Positions 1 through 6,116 are shown, numbered from the stretch's first letter. The stretch: 6,363 nt of DNA from JACOVP01 sp035289145 (GCA_035289145.1 DATDXZ010000034.1:1-6363), one strand, 5' to 3'. Numbers and translations: made by a program. Notes: generated from the letters alone by a model not told the origin.

Positions 1-1
1 T

Positions 2-673
2 GCATTCAGCAATGTTCCAGTGTCCTTGCCTTCCCCTGGAGGCGGTGGTGGATATAATAATGAGCGAAGATGCGGTGACAACATCTGCAATGGTGATGAG
101 ACTGTTGAGTCATGTCCTCAAGACTGTGAAACCATAAGTTCCAATTGTAATGAAAATAATGTGTGCGAAGTAAGTGAGGGGGAAGACAGCGATAACTGCA
201 GCGCTGACTGTTACTGCGGAGATAATATATGTGATGATTATGAGCGTTCAAGTAATGCATGTTCAACAGATTGTAGTAGCCAGCCACAAGAGTTCTGCGG
301 CAATGATATTGTCGAAGGCACAGAAGAATGTGATGGTGCAGATGATGGTGTTTGTCCTGGATTATGCACACTTTCTTGTACTTGTGAAGCAGAGTCAAGC
401 AGCGGAGGAGGTAAATGGATTATCTTCTTAATAGTATTCCTCTTGCTCGGCAGTGCAATTTTCTTTTATATAAGGGGAAAAGCAAAAAATGCAGGCAGGT
501 CAGTAGGTAAGCCAAGTCAAGAATACAGGCCATTTACTTCGCAATTAGAGAAAGCTCAGCCACAACAACAGAAGATGAATTGGCCTTCTACAGCTTCGTC
601 GGCAAAATCAAAGATTGAAGATGATATTGATAAGTCTTTAGAAGAAGCCAAAAAGCTTTTGAAGAAGCTATAA
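2..673 (+). CDS. Cysteine-rich cell-surface protein, type I membrane-anchored (5' truncated by window edge)
   Basis: The reading frame is open to the left edge, so this is the C-terminal 223 residues of a longer protein. A GTG at position 20 could be read as a start, but it falls just before a Gly-rich linker with no signal peptide, so it is probably an internal Val. Visible order: Pro/Gly linker (about 10-18), a domain with 18 cysteines (about 24-128), one membrane helix (about 139-157, beginning KWIIFLIVF), a basic juxtamembrane stretch, and a Lys/Glu-rich tail that could form an amphipathic helix. The Cys domain holds three tandem units of the form C-x4/5-C-x8-10-C-x3-C, two of them beginning CGDNIC, then a CGNDIVEGTEECDG unit resembling the Myxococcus-type cysteine-rich repeat. 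The even cysteine count and acidic spacers suggest an extracellular, disulfide-bonded, perhaps calcium-binding stalk; that role is inference. The next gene starts 12 bp downstream and is probably in the same operon. The ligand or partner is unknown. Confidence 0.8.
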   Translation, partial: AFSNVPVSLPSPGGGGGYNNERRCGDNICNGDETVESCPQDCETISSNCNENNVCEVSEGEDSDNCSADCYCGDNICDDYERSSNACSTDCSSQPQEFCGNDIVEGTEECDGADDGVCPGLCTLSCTCEAESSSGGGKWIIFLIVFLLLGSAIFFYIRGKAKNAGRSVGKPSQEYRPFTSQLEKAQPQQQKMNWPSTASSAKSKIEDDIDKSLEEAKKLLKKL

Positions 674-685
674 CGCGATTTCCTG

Positions 686-1960
686 ATGCTAAAACGATTA
701 ATATACGTGTTTATAGGTTTGTTATTGATCCAGTCTGGAGTCGCAGAAGAGCAGGAAATAGTCAATATTGATTTCTTAAAGGAAAGATATAGTGCAGGTG
801 AAACTGTTCAAGCAGTAATTACTACAGAGCCTTTAGAAAGGCCTCTCAAAGCAGAGCAATTCAGTCTGTATGTCAATGGAGTAAAAAAGCCTATAGCTCC
901 ATTTTTTAGTCGATACAGCGCTAACTCCTATTTGCTGTACTTTGATTTGCCCATTGTGGTGAATGAGCCAGTCTATTTTAGAATAGAAAAGATCCTTTAC
1001 AGCGGGTCTGGTGTTCTCGAGGAAGTCACAGTTGAAAAACAAATAGCAATAATCAACGAGCCACTTTCTATACTTTCTATTGTTCCAGCATTCATCGTAT
1101 TAGATGCGGATCAAAATGAGTTTCAGATTCAGATAGAAAACAAGAAAGGCGGAACAGCATTAAATATTACTTCCTCAGAAAGTGTGACACATCCGTATAG
1201 TGATCAATTACAGATAGTGAACTTCAATGGTAAGCGCCTCTTTAGATTTGCCGTAGATCAGAAAAAATTAGGACCTGAAGACGCAATTTTTATTAACCAT
1301 GAAGGAGTTGATTATAAAATAAATATCCTCAAGCGACAGCAGATTGTAGATGTGGAAAACCAGACAACAAGAGCGCAGCAAGGTGTGCTAGTCTTTATCG
1401 CGACAAAGCCTGAAGTCCGAAAAACGATAACCCCTGATATGGTGTTGACTGGAATCTTGAGCATTAAAAATGAGGGAAATCTTTCTTTAGAAAACATTGT
1501 CTTGCAGTTCATTGGCGACATTCGTAAAATTGCAACCATGGACACTACAACTATTCCACAGCTTCTTGCCGGGCAAAGTCTTGATATTACATTAAGCATC
1601 AATGAGGCATTGGATGCTTCCGCAGGCGTATATCCTGGAATATTAAAAGCAGAAGCTATGGGTACGGAAGCTATATTCCCTATATACATTGAAGTCAGGC
1701 AAAAAGAATCTGGAGAATCTATAAATAAAACAACAGTAGACTTAGACTTGAAAGAGAATGTTCCAATTACTAGAGATCCAGATATTAGAGCAAATCTGTC
1801 TAAACAGAGACAGGAAACTTCAGAACGCTCATATCCCTTGGGATTAATGGTGATGACCTTGGCTATTATTGTTCTTGGTATCGTATTCTCAATGATGAGA
1901 AAGAAGAAAGTAGTCAAGGATGAGGCATTTGATGATTATATTAAGAAGATAAGAAAATAG
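686..1960 (+). CDS. Secreted Ig-like-domain surface protein with C-terminal membrane anchor
   Basis: 424 residues. Residues 1-20 are a Sec-type signal peptide (positive N-terminus, hydrophobic core, likely cleavage after GVA). The exterior part reads as about three beta-sandwich segments: roughly 22-125, 130-215 and 250-337. The last has the look of a CARDB/NEW3-type Ig fold, with KNEGNLSLENIVLQF, then LLAGQSLDI and AGVYPGILKAEA. A single membrane helix spans about 383-404, followed by a 20-residue basic/acidic cytoplasmic tail ending KKIRK. Five N-x-S/T sequons (NIT, NQT, NLS, NKT, NLS) lie on the predicted outside face, compatible with archaeal N-glycosylation. The ATG at 686 is supported by the signal peptide placed directly after it; no clear ribosome binding site is visible, so translation may be coupled to the upstream gene, 12 bp away. 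Its TAG stop abuts the TAG of the convergent gene. Likely an envelope structural or adhesion protein; no enzymatic motif was seen. Confidence 0.75.
   Translation: MLKRLIYVFIGLLLIQSGVAEEQEIVNIDFLKERYSAGETVQAVITTEPLERPLKAEQFSLYVNGVKKPIAPFFSRYSANSYLLYFDLPIVVNEPVYFRIEKILYSGSGVLEEVTVEKQIAIINEPLSILSIVPAFIVLDADQNEFQIQIENKKGGTALNITSSESVTHPYSDQLQIVNFNGKRLFRFAVDQKKLGPEDAIFINHEGVDYKINILKRQQIVDVENQTTRAQQGVLVFIATKPEVRKTITPDMVLTGILSIKNEGNLSLENIVLQFIGDIRKIATMDTTTIPQLLAGQSLDITLSINEALDASAGVYPGILKAEAMGTEAIFPIYIEVRQKESGESINKTTVDLDLKENVPITRDPDIRANLSKQRQETSERSYPLGLMVMTLAIIVLGIVFSMMRKKKVVKDEAFDDYIKKIRK
1943..1956 (-). terminator. T-rich candidate terminator for the minus-strand hjc/LTD cluster
   Basis: On the minus strand just past the TAG at 1961-1963 the sequence is pyrimidine-rich (TTTTCTTATCTTCTT-like, complement of about 1943-1956), inside the last codons of the opposing surface-protein gene. 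It is the only T-rich candidate at this end of the cluster. No hairpin was seen. Confidence 0.2.
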
Positions 1961-2380
1961 CTATTGTTTTGGTGCTGATTTTTGTCCATCAAGGCGTTTC
2001 TTGAGCAAGATATTTTCAGCGTGAACATTCTTCAAGACCATGTCATATTGATGCAGTCGTGCTAAAAGATCGTTCAAGACATCACTGATGGCATGATGCT
2101 GCATCATCATTTCTTCAGGCTCAATAATTTCTAATGAAGAAGGCATAAAATCAAAGCAGAAGCCAGTCAAGGTTTGTATTGTCTTGACTTCAAGATCAAG
2201 CTCGCTAAAAGTGCTCCAGAGGTTTTTATCCCCCATTTTTTCTGCGGGAAAAGATTTGTCAGATAAGACTTTAGTTTCTGGATACTGTTTGACTTTGTCG
2301 AGAATCATCTGCATAGTCTTCTTGACATGCTCTTCTGGGCTACCTAAAATTTCAATGATGGCTCGTACTTTTAATTTCAT
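1961..2380 (-). CDS. Small conserved archaeal protein of unknown function
   Basis: 139 residues from the ATG at 2380. A longer version from a TTG at 2410 would overlap the upstream gene by 26 bp, but the extra ten residues look like read-through of that gene's end, and the natural beginning is MKLKVRAIIEILGSPEEHV. With the ATG start the gap to the upstream TGA is 4 bp, and AGGG lies about 10 bases before the start, inside the upstream gene's last codons. The N-terminal part (about 1-90) alternates strands and helices and includes WSTFSELDLEV, a GFCFDFMPSSLEIIEPEE block, and a helix after SPEEHVKKTM. The C-terminal part (about 97-130) is a long helix, LNDLLARLHQYDMVLKNV, that could form a coiled coil. 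I recall similar proteins as a conserved hypothetical family in DPANN archaea, but cannot verify this. No signal peptide or membrane segment is present, so it is probably cytoplasmic. It is the last gene of the hjc/LTD cluster; its biochemical role is unknown. Confidence 0.75.
   Translation of the reverse strand: MKLKVRAIIEILGSPEEHVKKTMQMILDKVKQYPETKVLSDKSFPAEKMGDKNLWSTFSELDLEVKTIQTLTGFCFDFMPSSLEIIEPEEMMMQHHAISDVLNDLLARLHQYDMVLKNVHAENILLKKRLDGQKSAPKQ
1964..1984 (+). terminator. T-rich candidate terminator for the plus-strand surface-protein operon
   Basis: Directly after the TAG stop at 1958-1960 the plus strand is T-rich, with T4 at 1967-1970 and T5 at 1979-1983. Archaeal RNA polymerase can terminate at T-tracts without a hairpin. 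Because the genes converge with no spacer, this tract lies inside the 3' coding end of the opposing gene. The runs are short, so the call is tentative. Confidence 0.25.
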
Positions 2381-2384
2381 AGGA

Positions 2385-3818
2385 TCAATCCCTGGTGAGT
2401 AAAGCTCCAACCAATAGCACTAACGTGAAGCAGAAGAAATAGACTGCCCAGCGTCGTGCTTTGTAATCGCTAGCTTCATACACAATCTTTTCAGTTCCGT
2501 TTATAAAGTTGTCGGACAGTCTCGTAGTCACTGTGGGCTGAAGGAGTTTTAAGGGTTTCGCAGCCTCTTTGACAGTGATAGTGTTGACGGTTGAATTCTG
2601 TTTAAGAATAATACAGCTGTCTTTCGACGATCCCTGAATAGTTAGGGGAAGAGAAGTTGCAGTGTCTAGTCCTTCAGCAACAACAGTATATGTTCCATCT
2701 TTTAGCTTGCCTTTACAATTAGGGACAAGAGGAATAGTCAGCGTAAAAACAGATTCAATAAATTTGGATTCAATACTAACTGTGGTTTGTTTGCTGACAT
2801 CACCTACAAAAACTTTGATAGTAGTTTTTTCTGTGTCTCCTTTATAGACACGTAATCGAACACGCAAGGATTCTCCAAATTGAATCACATCATCATTGCC
2901 GACATACACGCGCTCGAGTGTTAAAGAAGAATTCAAAGAAACTGTTGTAGCATTATGAAGAGATCCAGGTGTTGGTAAAGATAAAGTGAACATATTATTT
3001 GCAAAATCTTTTGACCAGCTTAATCCTTCCTTGGAGTTGCTATAAGTTGTTTCATCGATGGTATGTGTTTCAGTAGATAAACGAATAGTTTCAAAACCCT
3101 GATTATTGAGCAGCGATTGGCCGTTCAAATAAACAACGCCATAAGATTGTGGAGCAAGAAGGGGAGTATCAAGATGAGTGTCAGAAATGACTAAAGTAGT
3201 ATTGCGAATATCCTGAAGAAGCAGGCCGCGAAGATCTAAAGATTCTTCTCCATAATTATACAGTTCAATCCATTCCCCATCAGGTCGGGCTGCTCGGTCA
3301 TCGCCGTCAGGATCTGGTAAAAATTCGCTGATCCAAAGGGTATAATTCTGTTCATTCAGAGTTTGATTGAGATTATTTTCTATACCAGGAGTAGGAGTGC
3401 ATTCCTGAAGAAGATGATCTTCAATGCACAAGGATTTTCCGTTGTTGCGTGCTCCATCACGATTGCTGATATAAAATACAGCGTCTAAAATACTGGCGTT
3501 GGTGCGAAACAAGAGTAAGTCCTGCTCGTTATTAAGCCCATTGCCGAGAGTCGCTCCAGTAGTATAAACAGTCACATTCAGATCAGTCAAATTAAATCCT
3601 TCCTCAGTAACAAGCACATAAGAAGTGGAAAAATCTTGCACCAACTCTAGGACATCAGAAGAAACCAAGTCTTCAAAAAAGACATCAGAGACATTAGTGT
3701 CGTTAAGAAAAAGTTCAATATATTCTCGATTATTGTCATTCCCTTCTGGATCATACATAATTTCGGTAATCTGAAAACCACAGAGAAAGGGGACAAAGAG
3801 CAGGTACCAGATGCGCAT
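2385..3818 (-). CDS. Double lamin-tail-domain (LTD) surface protein with C-terminal membrane helix
   Basis: 477 residues. A short signal peptide (about 1-14, MRIWYLLFVPFLCG) is followed at once by a first LTD (about 15-147: ITEIMYDPEG, then EYIELFLND, ending TPTPGIEN) and a second LTD (about 161-290: ISEFLPDPDGDD, EWIELYNYG, LDLRGLLLQD, ending LPTPGSLHN). The start pattern (I-x-E-hydrophobic-x2-DP-x-G), the E-[YW]-I-E-L strand and the closing TPG are family hallmarks. Residues about 300-396 look like an Ig-type beta sandwich, and about 457-473 form a membrane helix with only LTRD inside, giving type I topology. There are twelve N-x-S/T sequons. Prokaryotic LTDs are beta-sandwich modules on extracellular or membrane proteins, sometimes linked to nucleases; a binding role is inferred, not shown. 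The gene starts 54 bp after hjc and ends 4 bp before the next start. No clear ribosome binding site precedes the ATG. Confidence 0.85.
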   Translation of the reverse strand: MRIWYLLFVPFLCGFQITEIMYDPEGNDNNREYIELFLNDTNVSDVFFEDLVSSDVLELVQDFSTSYVLVTEEGFNLTDLNVTVYTTGATLGNGLNNEQDLLLFRTNASILDAVFYISNRDGARNNGKSLCIEDHLLQECTPTPGIENNLNQTLNEQNYTLWISEFLPDPDGDDRAARPDGEWIELYNYGEESLDLRGLLLQDIRNTTLVISDTHLDTPLLAPQSYGVVYLNGQSLLNNQGFETIRLSTETHTIDETTYSNSKEGLSWSKDFANNMFTLSLPTPGSLHNATTVSLNSSLTLERVYVGNDDVIQFGESLRVRLRVYKGDTEKTTIKVFVGDVSKQTTVSIESKFIESVFTLTIPLVPNCKGKLKDGTYTVVAEGLDTATSLPLTIQGSSKDSCIILKQNSTVNTITVKEAAKPLKLLQPTVTTRLSDNFINGTEKIVYEASDYKARRWAVYFFCFTLVLLVGALLTRD

Positions 3819-3856
3819 ACAAAAACAAAGCGAGTAGTTAATATCTGTCTATGGTT

Positions 3857-3864
3857 GATATAAT
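3857..3864 (-). promoter_or_regulatory. Possible weak TATA box for the LTD gene
   Basis: The minus strand reads ATTATATC here, in the gap between hjc and the LTD gene. A start about 25 bases downstream would give a leader of roughly 15-20 nt. The match is modest and the gap is short, so read-through from the hjc promoter is equally possible. Confidence 0.25.
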
Positions 3865-3872
3865 CGGAAATC

Positions 3873-4283
3873 TTACGTATCTTCCGAAGAATCTTTGCTG
3901 GCAATCAATTCTCGAAAGGTAATTCCCTTGGTTAAGCATAAATCTTTCGACACAAAGAAATTCTTTCCGCCGTTTCTGCCGAGTTCTTCCGGTTTCAAAA
4001 ATTTCCATCCAGTTCTATCAAAGCGTATGGCAATCCAAGGCTCAGCGCCAAAACCACTGGCAAATTCCTTGAGTTCATTGATCTGCGTTTCAGTAATGTA
4101 CCTTCTATCACTCTTGCAGGATTTGCATTCGATAGCAAAGCTTCTGCCTTCTTTTCCTACTAGAAGATCAGGACAAGGAAAGGGCATGCTCCCAGAACCA
4201 GCTACTCGCAAGCAAAAATGTCCAGCTTCCCAGAACATATGTAAAAGTTCTCTTTCAGTGCGGCTGCCTTTTGCTTTGGACAT
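3873..4283 (-). CDS. hjc: Archaeal Holliday junction resolvase Hjc
   Basis: 136 residues, close to the usual length for archaeal Hjc (about 120-140). The enzyme is a homodimeric, Mg-dependent nuclease of the PD-(D/E)xK fold that cuts four-way DNA junctions during recombination and fork repair. The active-site set is intact: Glu10 in GSRTERELL, Arg26 before AGSGS (the basic residue following helix 1), Asp39 in CPDLLV, and Glu52-x-Lys54 in AIECKSCK. The family's following region is also present: a helix at Q-I-N-E-L-K-E-F, FGAEPWIAIRF, and the GWKFL strand. The C-terminal tail FRELIASKDSSEDT is slightly longer than in Pyrococcus Hjc and looks disordered. The ATG at 4283 fits family alignments, which begin with a few basic residues before GS-x-x-ER. 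It has its own TATA box and leads the minus-strand cluster with the LTD gene, 54 bp downstream. No key residue is missing, so it should be active. Confidence 0.95.
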   Translation of the reverse strand: MSKAKGSRTERELLHMFWEAGHFCLRVAGSGSMPFPCPDLLVGKEGRSFAIECKSCKSDRRYITETQINELKEFASGFGAEPWIAIRFDRTGWKFLKPEELGRNGGKNFFVSKDLCLTKGITFRELIASKDSSEDT

Positions 4284-4319
4284 GGGTGATTACCTTAATA
4301 GAAAACGAAGAGAATATGG

Positions 4320-4329
4320 TTTATAAATA
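4320..4329 (-). promoter_or_regulatory. TATA box of the hjc promoter
   Basis: The minus strand reads TATTTATAAA. Its centre is about 41 bases upstream of the hjc ATG, which predicts a transcription start near 4298 and a leader of about 15 nt. An AAGGTAAT stretch just before the start codon could pair weakly with the 16S rRNA tail. This suggests hjc starts its own transcript rather than depending on the regulator gene upstream. Confidence 0.55.
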
Positions 4330-4343
4330 TTAGGTAAATTTTT

Positions 4344-4363
4344 GTTATATTGATAACTGTTAT
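4344..4363. repeat. GTTAT/ATAAC alternating inverted repeat upstream of hjc
   Basis: GTTAT, 4-nt spacer, ATAAC, 1 nt, GTTAT: the central ATAAC can pair with either flanking GTTAT. It overlaps the stop codon of the regulator gene and lies just upstream of the hjc TATA box. It could be a weak hairpin or a protein site; short AT-rich repeats like this also arise by chance. Confidence 0.4.
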
Positions 4364-5121
4364 TTTCTAAGTGATTTAATATCTTTGATATTTTTTTTAG
4401 ATAAGGACCATAATTTCTCAAAGACTATTCTTTGTGTATTTGCAATATCTCTACTTTCAATAAGTACACCAATAGGCTCCAACTTAGAAAAATTAAAGAT
4501 AGCGACTTTATTAGCATAAATGAAAGTTGCTGATGGCAGTTTAAAATTCTCTAAATAGCGTACATCTCTTTGTTCATGCTTCTCTTCTTCTATGAGCTTT
4601 ATTGTTTCAGCTGATTTTTCATGAATTACTCTTACAAATATCTTTTGTTGTGTCCTAAGTTTAACAAACTTATAAAAATCATGATTAAGAAATGCAATAA
4701 TCTCAGAATTAGCATAGACGTCAAAATTCTTTCCTTCTTTATACACATCATGAATAATGCTTTTGATTCCTAGTTTTCCCTCAAATAGACTTACTTTTGG
4801 TTTTTCAACTGTTGTATGAGCCAACGCTCTAAGCTCAGGTAATACTTCTTGAAGTGATCTCTTATTCGCGTCTAGTATAGAAATGAGATTTTGTGGAGGA
4901 ATAACCTCGAAACATTTTCTTTTATCCTTGAGAATATATGACGCAATTCCTTTTTCCATTAAAGATTTTAAGATATCATAAGTCGTAGTTCTCTCAATTT
5001 TTGCGTATTTGGCGATTGTATTCGCTGTAGCGGTACCAGTAACTAAAGCTGCTAAATAGACTTTTACCTCTCTTTCTGTTAAACCAAACTTTCTAAGTGC
5101 TTCTTCTTTGAGTGTAGGCAT
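4360..5121 (-). CDS. TrmB-family winged-helix transcriptional regulator
   Basis: 253 residues. Residues about 8-76 form a TrmB-type winged helix: LRKFGLTEREVKVYLAAL, then helix 2 at TANTIAKYAKI, a recognition helix at RTTTYDILKSLMEKG, and a wing with YILKDKRKCFEVIPP. Helix about 79-103 (LISILDANKRSLQEVLPEL) is the usual dimerising linker. Residues about 108-245 are an alpha/beta effector region beginning KPKVSLFEGKLGIKSII and including FIYANKVAIFNF, as in PLD-like C-terminal regions of many archaeal TrmB paralogues. It is shorter than sugar-sensing TrmB of Thermococcales (about 340 residues) and lacks room for that sugar-binding domain, so its ligand is unknown. It is divergent from the orphan gene at 5299 and may control it and itself. 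A strong TATA box sits so that the transcript should start almost at the ATG. The gene is AT-rich compared with the LTD gene. Confidence 0.85.
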   Translation of the reverse strand: MPTLKEEALRKFGLTEREVKVYLAALVTGTATANTIAKYAKIERTTTYDILKSLMEKGIASYILKDKRKCFEVIPPQNLISILDANKRSLQEVLPELRALAHTTVEKPKVSLFEGKLGIKSIIHDVYKEGKNFDVYANSEIIAFLNHDFYKFVKLRTQQKIFVRVIHEKSAETIKLIEEEKHEQRDVRYLENFKLPSATFIYANKVAIFNFSKLEPIGVLIESRDIANTQRIVFEKLWSLSKKNIKDIKSLRK

Positions 5122-5143
5122 TCTTATGAGCTTAAATTAAGGA

Positions 5144-5158
5144 TATATAAACTTTGTC
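5144..5158 (-). promoter_or_regulatory. Strong archaeal promoter (BRE plus TATA) of the TrmB-like gene, predicted near-leaderless
   Basis: The minus strand reads GACAAAG followed by TTTATATA (TATA at 5144-5151, purine-rich BRE-like part at 5152-5158). The TATA centre is about 26 bases from the ATG at 5121, the usual distance to the transcription start, so the mRNA should have almost no leader. This agrees with the absence of a ribosome binding site before this ATG. Confidence 0.7.
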
Positions 5159-5232
5159 GTGAATTTTCGTCAACTTACATTTATTAATTAAAAGAAAGAA
5201 CACATTGTTATGACTTAAAAAAGACGAATCAC
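5159..5232. repeat. Imperfect inverted repeat flanking the divergent intergenic core
   Basis: The left arm GTGAATTTTCGTC (5159-5171) and right arm GACGAATCAC (5223-5232) pair over TTCGTC/GACGAA and GTGA/TCAC with a 3-nt bulge. The left arm directly abuts the BRE of the TrmB-like promoter. Spaced half-sites of this kind suit a dimeric regulator or DNA looping; function is inference. Confidence 0.4.
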
Positions 5233-5243
5233 AATGATGGTGG

Positions 5244-5259
5244 CTAGTTAACTCACTAG
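5244..5259. promoter_or_regulatory. Palindrome CTAGT-N6-ACTAG, candidate operator upstream of the orphan gene
   Basis: A perfect 5-bp inverted repeat with a 6-nt spacer lies 39 bp before the ATG at 5299, downstream of the AT-rich promoter candidates. The symmetry and position suit a winged-helix dimer repressing the plus-strand gene. It does not match the Thermococcales glycolytic motif (TATCAC-N5-GTGATA). Confidence 0.35.
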
Positions 5260-5287
5260 AAATGATCTAAGTGAAATAATCTGGCTT

Positions 5288-5292
5288 GGAGG
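5288..5292 (+). promoter_or_regulatory. Strong Shine-Dalgarno (GGAGG) for the orphan gene
   Basis: GGAGG ends 6 nt before the ATG at 5299, an ideal spacing. It fixes the start codon and shows the mRNA has a leader, in contrast to the divergent regulator. It is the clearest ribosome binding site before any gene in the window. Confidence 0.75.
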
Positions 5293-5298
5293 CAATAC

Positions 5299-6039
5299 AT
5301 GACAATAAGAAACATTCGTTCGTTATATGATGAAGCAAAGAGTTTTCTTCATGGACCAGACCATGATCTAGAATTTAGTCTTAACAAAATCAGTAAAGTA
5401 TTATCTCCTGAAGATAGAAAAAAGCTGAAAAGGCTATTAATTACATATTTAGACATAGCAGCCAGTATTGCTGAAGATAAACTAAGACTTAAAGTCGATA
5501 ATGTCACAGATGTGAGTAACGACTACGAAATTCAACGTTTAGTGCATCTTACAGAGAGTCTCGATGGAGCTATTAGTAATATCGTTCCAACTTATGACCA
5601 TGCAATTAGTTTAGTTGGTATAACACATAAAGCATATGATAGCTTAAATAATGTAATAATTGGAAATAGGACTGTTAGCAGAAATAGGGTTGTTTCTAGA
5701 TGGTCAAGAGAAAAGTTTGTTGGTGCTTTCATGGAGTATTCTAGTTTTACAGAAGAGGCTAAAATTATCGTCTATTCACCAGAGGCATATATTGAAAAAA
5801 ATGGAATTTCTATACTGGTAGGTTCTTGGCAAGATATAGAAGAAGTTATTCAAAAATTTAAGCGTGATTTAAGGAATGAATTTGTCCCAAATAGAGAATC
5901 TCCAATTATGAGTACTATTGATGAATTATTGGAAAGAGGCAATAAGTTATTGGAGCAAGATAAAAGGAAAATGGAAAAAAGAAAAATGCTTGACAGCACA
6001 AAAAGATTTAAGAGAGATCATATTGGAAAAGAATTCTAA
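5299..6039 (+). CDS. Uncharacterised helical protein divergent from a TrmB-like regulator
   Basis: 246 residues; I do not recognise a family. The start is secure: GGAGG lies 6 nt upstream. No signal peptide or membrane segment is visible, so it is probably cytoplasmic. The N-terminal half (about 1-120) is mostly helical (SLYDEAKSFL, LNKISKVLSPEDRKKLKRLL, a long helix about 45-63, then LVHLTESLDGAISNI). A central basic patch (about 123-139) contains NRTVSRNRVVSRWSREKF and could contact nucleic acid. A short alpha/beta-like part follows (AKIIVYSPEAY, ISILVGSW), then the helix IEEVIQKFKRDL. The C-terminal 40 residues are a highly charged Lys/Arg/Glu helix, a possible coiled coil. Promoter candidates are an AT-rich TTTATTAATT at about 5180-5189 or CTTAAAAAA at about 5214-5222; neither is clear. 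Divergence from the regulator suggests it is the controlled target. Its neighbour downstream is a broken histone gene on the other strand. Confidence 0.7.
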   Translation: MTIRNIRSLYDEAKSFLHGPDHDLEFSLNKISKVLSPEDRKKLKRLLITYLDIAASIAEDKLRLKVDNVTDVSNDYEIQRLVHLTESLDGAISNIVPTYDHAISLVGITHKAYDSLNNVIIGNRTVSRNRVVSRWSREKFVGAFMEYSSFTEEAKIIVYSPEAYIEKNGISILVGSWQDIEEVIQKFKRDLRNEFVPNRESPIMSTIDELLERGNKLLEQDKRKMEKRKMLDSTKRFKRDHIGKEF

Positions 6040-6088
6040 TCTAGGTCTTTCACAAGATATTAAGAGTAAAAGCATGCAAAAGAGGAAT

Positions 6089-6104
6089 AAAAAAATAAAA
6101 AAAA
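6089..6104 (-). terminator. T-run terminator downstream of the histone 3' end
   Basis: The minus strand carries T8, A, T7 (complement of the A-runs at 6097-6104 and 6089-6095), starting 13 nt past the histone TAA at 6117-6119. Long T-tracts are sufficient archaeal termination signals. Its position shows that a minus-strand gene genuinely ended here. Confidence 0.65.
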
Positions 6105-6116
6105 GAAGTGCGAGGT

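Noticed and set aside
20..22. GTG start for the first plus-strand gene
   Set aside because: The frame is open to the window edge, and the GTG is followed by a linker without signal peptide although the protein clearly has an external Cys-rich domain and an anchor.
6..398. Antisense frame in the Cys-rich gene
   Set aside because: His/Tyr/Cys-rich composition is typical of the reverse complement of the Cys/Asp repeats; no supporting signals.
1312..1917. 201-residue antisense frame inside the Ig-domain gene
   Set aside because: Lies entirely inside a well-supported gene; no domain, promoter or ribosome binding site.
2381..2410. TTG start extending the 139-residue protein by ten residues
   Set aside because: It overlaps the upstream gene by 26 bp, uses a rare start, and the family-like sequence begins at the ATG at 2380.
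3895..4326. 143-residue plus-strand frame over hjc
   Set aside because: Antisense shadow of a gene with intact catalytic residues.
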